From the NCBI GenBank assembly GCA_963774195.1, contig CAVZDY010000003.1, positions 1,612,001 through 1,676,000 of the forward strand: a stretch of 64,000 nt of DNA, given 5' to 3'. The notes beneath the pieces were generated by a model. That model ran no database searches and was not told the DNA's origin. It saw only the letters and a program-made list of their open reading frames with translations. Source of the stretch: Roseiarcus sp963774195 (GTDB lineage Bacteria; Pseudomonadota; Alphaproteobacteria; Rhizobiales; Beijerinckiaceae). Below, in pieces: positions 62,500 to 64,000 of the stretch (its first letter is position 1; every line of letters begins with the position of its first letter). The position numbers and the translations under genes are program-made.

Positions 62500-62585
62500 C
62501 GCGCCGCACGCTTCGGCGCGCCGCCGCGGAACATCTTGTCGACCAGCGACGTTCTGTGGTGACCCTGCATCAGTCATAGGAGCAT

Positions 62586-63483
62586 ATGATGCACAGCTTG
62601 AGACAGCAGCTCGTCATCACCGTGGCCGCGATCGGTTTGATCGCCGGGATTTCCGGATCCGCATTCGCGCAGGACAATCCTGCTCAAGGCGCCAACGCAC
62701 CTGCCAACGAGCGCATGGAGAAGGGCGACAAAGGCGCGCAACAGCAGCAGCGCAGGACGCACGATACGATGGGTCAGCAGGAGGATCAGCGCGGCGCCGG
62801 CGCCGCTGGCCAGCCCCAGCGCAAGGCCCAGAGCGAGACGGGATCTCGGCGCCGCGCCGACCGCGCGGCCCGAGGGCGCGAACAAGACTGGGCAGAGCGT
62901 CGATCAAGGCAAGCGCGACGGCGCAACCCGCGCCGACCAAAGCTCGACGCAAGGCGTGGACCGAGACCAGCCGCAGAGGACCGGACAAGACGACCGCACG
63001 CGTGAGCGCAACGCCGAGACGAATCCAGGGCCGACTGGCGCGCACAACAGCGACGCCGATACGCGAACAGGCCAAGGCGAACGCAGCCAGCGTAACGACA
63101 CGTCAGCCGATATGGAGCGCGGCCACGGCGGCGCCGGGAACGACATGAACGTGCGCGTCAACGGCGACCTGCATCTGTCGCAGGAGAAGGCGACCCGCAT
63201 CAGCCAGGCGCTGAAGACCAGTGGTGGACGCGAAAACGTTCGAGTCGACGTGCGTGTCGGCGGGCCGGTTCCTGGGAACATGCGTCCGATGCCGTTGCCG
63301 CCGGATGTCGTCGCCCTTGTGCCGGAATATCGCGGCTACGAATATTTCGTAGCCAACGATGCGATCGTCATCGTCCAGCCGACCTCGCACGTCGTCGTCG
63401 GCACGATCGACGAGGGCGGCGCAACCGCGCAACTCGAGCCGGAACAGCAAATCGCTCGCGCGAAGCCCTGCCCCGTCGAATAA
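62586..63483 (+). pseudogene. DUF1236 exported protein, apparently frameshifted in its low-complexity region
   Basis: The N-terminal frame from ATG 62586 has a signal peptide (VITVAAIGLIAGISGSAFA) then QDNPAQGANAPANERMEK and a Gln/Arg/Gly-rich stretch. From about 62841 that frame becomes Arg-rich, and the +1 frame takes over (DLGAAPTARPEGANKTGQSVDQGK...), continuing through VNGDLHLSQEKATRISQALK, VRVGGPVPGNMRPMPLPPDVVALVPEYRGYEYFVANDAIVIVQP to the stop at 63483. The end is a DUF1236 domain. Removing one G of the GGG at 62840-62842 joins the halves into about 298 residues. Alternatively, two separate genes, the second starting at 62956, are possible but less likely. Confidence 0.7.
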
Positions 63484-63597
63484 AGGCGAAGTCCTCTCTT
63501 GCTTCGACGCGCCGATCGGATTCGGCGCGTCGATCGCGCTTTGACGAATGCAACGCGCCCCTTTGACGAAGGCGCGAAATTGTCGTCCCCTGGCGCA

Positions 63598-64000
63598 ATG
63601 TCGAAGACCCTCCTCTCGATCCAGTCTCATGTCGTCTACGGCCATGTCGGCAATTCCGCGGCAGTATTTCCCTTGCAGAGACTCGGCTGCAAGGTCTGGC
63701 CGATCAACACTGTCCAGTTCTCCAGCCATGCCGGCTATGTGGGCTGGCGCGGACGCGCCTTCGACGCGGCGCTGATCGACGAATGCGTCGCCGGCCTTGC
63801 GGCGATCGGCGTGCTCGGACGCTGCGACGGCGTCATGTCAGGCTATCTCGGCAAAGCCGAAACGGGCGAGGCGGCGCTGCGCGCCTACGCAGCGGTGAAG
63901 GCGGCAAATTCGCGCGCGGCCTATTTCTGCGATCCGGTCATCGGCGACGAGGGGCGCGGCGTCTATGTCGATCCCGCCGTCGCCGCATTTCTGCGCGAGC
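63598..64000 (+). CDS. pdxY: Pyridoxal kinase (3' partial)
   Basis: The first 134 codons from ATG 63598: SKTLLSIQSHVVYGHVGNSAAVFPLQRLGCKVWPINTVQFSSHAGYVGWRG is the typical PdxY/PdxK start. CDGVMSGYLGKAETGEAALRAYAAV and AAYFCDPVIGDEGRGVYVDPAVAAF follow, including the conserved DPVxGDxGxxYV. It phosphorylates pyridoxal with ATP in B6 salvage. The ATP-binding C-terminal half is beyond the window end. Confidence 0.92.
   Translation, partial: MSKTLLSIQSHVVYGHVGNSAAVFPLQRLGCKVWPINTVQFSSHAGYVGWRGRAFDAALIDECVAGLAAIGVLGRCDGVMSGYLGKAETGEAALRAYAAVKAANSRAAYFCDPVIGDEGRGVYVDPAVAAFLRE

Overview
The window is a GC-rich, densely coded chromosomal segment. Gene content points to an alphaproteobacterium, most likely Hyphomicrobiales (a Beijerinckiaceae/Methylocystis-like or Bradyrhizobium-like lineage). 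Supporting features are a short ProS without the editing insertion, an Atp12-type F1 chaperone, fused IspDF, class I PHA synthase, DUF1236 and DUF4142 proteins, a GAAC-N7-GAAC LexA-type box, and the dispersed palindromic repeats common in that group. The genus is an inference. No rRNA, tRNA, CRISPR array or prophage was seen.

Layout. 1-5.7 kb: end of an exopolysaccharide locus (Wza-like export protein, GT4, polyprenyl-phosphate sugar transferase, O-antigen polymerase/ligase, frameshifted acyltransferase). 5.8-13.7 kb: zinc-ribbon protein, aminotransferase, PHA synthase, an orphan protein possibly of the uracil-DNA-glycosylase superfamily, hemB, and a YCII/ECF42 sigma pair. 13.8-20.5 kb: branched-chain amino-acid binding protein divergent from an unusual LivH fused to a lipoprotein-like head, RDD protein, Bpt, and a LysR regulator divergent from an SDR and an NADP-dependent reductase. 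20.5-25.7 kb: a damaged sarcosine-oxidase operon (soxA-soxG-sdaA, with no soxB or soxD and a lesion at the sdaA start). 25.8-37.7 kb: Nfu, LolD/LolC, ProS, CYTH-CHAD, exported superoxide dismutase, acyl-CoA synthetase/DUF427, Der and a YfgM-like protein, HiPIP. 37.8-43.6 kb: propionyl-CoA carboxylase alpha and beta genes with a VapBC module between them, then OsmC. 43.6-45.3 kb: an IS110-family element inside a copy of a dispersed palindromic repeat. 45.3-57.9 kb: RND efflux pair, a catalytically degenerate hydrolase, LysR, the atp12-rluC-crcB operon, GST, a methyltransferase, a LexA-box-controlled 35-residue membrane protein, an IS630 element, ispDF. 57.8-64 kb: fused GT2/GT32, phosphoribosyltransferase, site-2 protease with CBS domains, two adjacent frameshifted exported proteins (DUF4142, DUF1236) and the start of a pyridoxal kinase gene.

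Most notable are: (1) the IS110 element, whose long 5' non-coding end is a candidate bridge RNA and which sits in a REP-like repeat at a CT dinucleotide; (2) the SOS-box-driven membrane microprotein, which resembles SOS division inhibitors in architecture; (3) the decaying sarcosine operon; and (4) several single-base insertions that break otherwise intact genes and may be either real or assembly errors.
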